64,000 nucleotides of DNA, taken from positions 12,851,501-12,915,500 of the forward strand of contig NC_060018.1 in assembly GCF_021134715.1 (NCBI RefSeq). The letters are read 5' to 3'. The DNA comes from Daphnia pulex (lineage: Eukaryota; Arthropoda; Branchiopoda; Diplostraca; Daphniidae). Under the pieces are notes generated by a model, which saw only the letters and a list, made by a program, of their open reading frames with translations, was not told the DNA's origin and ran no database searches. Made by a program: the position numbers and the translations under genes. The stretch's first letter is position 1, and each line of letters begins with the position of its first letter. Below are positions 62,081-64,000 of the stretch, piece after piece.

Positions 62081-64000
62081 CTTTAGAAAAATAAAAAAGA
62101 CAAACAAAACATGTTCATTAGATCGGCATCAGACAATCGATACTGTTGGACCACGACGATTATATTACCCACAAACACGACACTAAAGAGAAAGTAAATA
62201 GACAACAACGAGATTTCAATTGTTTAATGATTTCGACGGCATTGGGGAACTCAAATCTCTGTTCGCCGATCGTGTCTCTATCCGTTCCATTTCATCAGAT
62301 ACTTATTTATATGTAGATAATGCATGTTCACTACAATTCGTTGGTATGGGAGAGATAATAAAGAACTTGGAATAGCCCCCAAAGAAAAGAAAAGAATAAA
62401 ATCGATCGATGGAGCGTTGCGTGATCGCCGTTTCATGGCCGTCTGCTGTTCAAAGCTCGTCTCTCTAAGCTGTATGATTACGATACATGCGAGGTGTCGA
62501 CTTGGCACATGTGTGTGTAGGCAAGTTGCTTATATACTTTCGGCTCTGTGTGGGAAGAAAAAGCCGAGAGTCCAGAGCTCCGGATCAGAATTTATACTGC
62601 CAGGCGAAAGTGGAAAATACTACAAGCACAGGGGGATCCGCCCTACTGCCGCTGAGCTCCTTGTCGGTCGACTCCCCCGACTGCCCGGCCCTCCCAAAGT
62701 CCCGAAAGGAAGAAAAACGAGAGTTGCATTATATGTATAGAGACGCCAGTGTACACTTTTTCTTCCTGCACGTCGCGTCGGAGAGAGAAAGAAAATGTTT
62801 CAATCAACTTGGCGGGAGTTTCAATTTTTTATTTTTTTTATTTTGGACGGTCCCGAAAAAGGAAACTATACTAGCTGGGCTAATGTGGTCACGACACCAT
62901 ATACATCGAAATGTTCTTTGACAGCGCCCAGACAGCCGATCATTTCACTTTTTTTGTCTGGTCGAGATGAATCGTTCTCTGATGCTGGGAATTTCGTCAA
63001 TTCCGTCGTGAAAAGGTGTAAATCAAATTGTTTTGGCGTGTAATTGTAAAAAAGAATAAATGAAGAGGTCCCCATAAAAAGTCTGGCGTCTCCACCAACC
63101 AACAAGAGATGATGCTATAGAAACATTTGATAAGAAGGGAAGAAGAAGAAGAAGCCGCAGAAATGCAAATGTGTACTCGGGTTACCGCACTTCTTCCGTT
63201 ACCCGAGCCTTTGTTACCCGCAGGGCATAATAGATAGTGTGTCGTCCCCTTGCACAGACAGACACAACTTGATCATTCTCTTCCATATCTTTTTTTATTG
63301 TGGCCTCCCCTTTCCAGTTGCCATCCACCCAATAGCTTTTTTTTAAAAAAAGAAAAACATGATTTTTCAAAGTTGAATAAAAGTTGGGGATGACAAGCCG
63401 AAAATGATATATGAAAAACAGCACGAGAAAAAGGTGAATATTTTTTCCTTTTTTTCTTTTGAGAAATAATAATAACAAAGGGCCGACAGCACAACAAACT
63501 TCTTTCTGGGCTGGGCAAATACATATCTATACACCCGCACCATAAACAAAAGAATCCGTCCGGCGTAGAGTAGTAGATATTTACCGGACAAGGTAAAACG
63601 AACGTGCAAACATTCACCACACCTCTCTCTCTCTCTCTGCTCCTCCTGCGCTGCAGATGTTTTTCTTTTGACTATAAAACAAAGTTCGTGTTAAAGAGTA
63701 GAACTCGCGTGGCCTCTGATGTCGCCCCGTTAGCGGCTGCAGCAATGACGCGATTTACGACATGGAAAAAGAAGAAAAAAGGAGTTGCTGCTGCTGCCCG
63801 AGTGCAGAATGTTTGGATGGATAAAAAAGGCGGAAGAGCTTCAGCAGCAGCCCGGCCAGGCCAACGGGTCAACAGACACACAAGACAAGCCGGTCGTTTT
63901 TCTGGCCGTTACCGTTACGTGATGACGACGGAGGTTACAGACCATTTCGATTGGCTGCTGCTCCGCGGGCAATTCCGAAAAAAGAAAAAGAGACTTGTGT
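62081..64000. other. Upstream or intronic region with no recognisable gene
   Basis: Probably the intron or promoter region above the membrane-protein gene. It contains a CT run at 63623-63638, an A/T-rich segment near 63300-63460 and several ORFs under 150 residues on both strands, none with a motif. The missing first exon was not found here. Confidence 0.4.

Noticed and set aside
1-64000. tRNA or rRNA genes
   Set aside because: Reading both strands I found no cloverleaf with conserved A and B boxes and no rRNA core motifs; a covariance-model scan would be needed to be certain.

Overview
The window is animal nuclear DNA. Genes are intron-rich with short GT-AG introns (often 60-100 bases), both strands are densely packed, and products include Dishevelled, a Loquacious/TRBP-type protein and long glutamine tracts. 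The compact genes and a family of Tyr-Thr-Lys-Ala-Pro-Glu repeat proteins point to an arthropod, most likely a branchiopod crustacean such as Daphnia; the organism is an inference. All gene names come from reading translated motifs, and exon edges may be off by a base or two.

Layout. 1-13943 (-): a very large PDZ-PH-RhoGAP gene of the ARHGAP21/23 type, running off the left edge. 15001-16549 (-): a three-dsRBD loquacious/TARBP2 homologue. 18600-21301 (+): a chondroitin polymerising factor-like glycosyltransferase. 21463-23455 (-) and 23922-25698 (+): a divergent pair, DNAJC1/ERdj1 and the OST48 (DDOST) subunit of oligosaccharyltransferase, both at the ER membrane. 26650-29555 (-): dishevelled, complete in 13 coding exons. 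30183-31325: a hAT-family transposon with an 8-bp target duplication and a decayed transposase. 31326-34115: decayed, coding-like sequence.

34116-46919 is the outstanding structure: a giant palindrome with two arms of about 6.38 kb around a 41-base spacer. Each arm carries broken copies of a tyrosine-rich YYT-repeat structural-protein gene with its own TATA/initiator promoter, an intron-containing pseudogene fragment of an apoptosis-inducing-factor-like oxidoreductase joined to that gene family, a TTAA-flanked piggyBac-like MITE and a foldback element. The arms look almost identical in their outer part and diverge strongly in the innermost 400-600 bases.

46920-50401: gene-poor, with a scattered 14-base repeat. 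50402-51123 (-): ZCRB1, a minor-spliceosome protein. 52687-55225 (+): a cysteine-rich secreted or GPI-anchored protein with a probable GC-AG intron. 56063-57226 (-) and 57634-58561 (+): a divergent pair, TMEM177 and EEF1AKMT4. 59709-62080 (-): an uncharacterised membrane protein whose 5' end is not found. The rest to 64000 has no recognisable gene.
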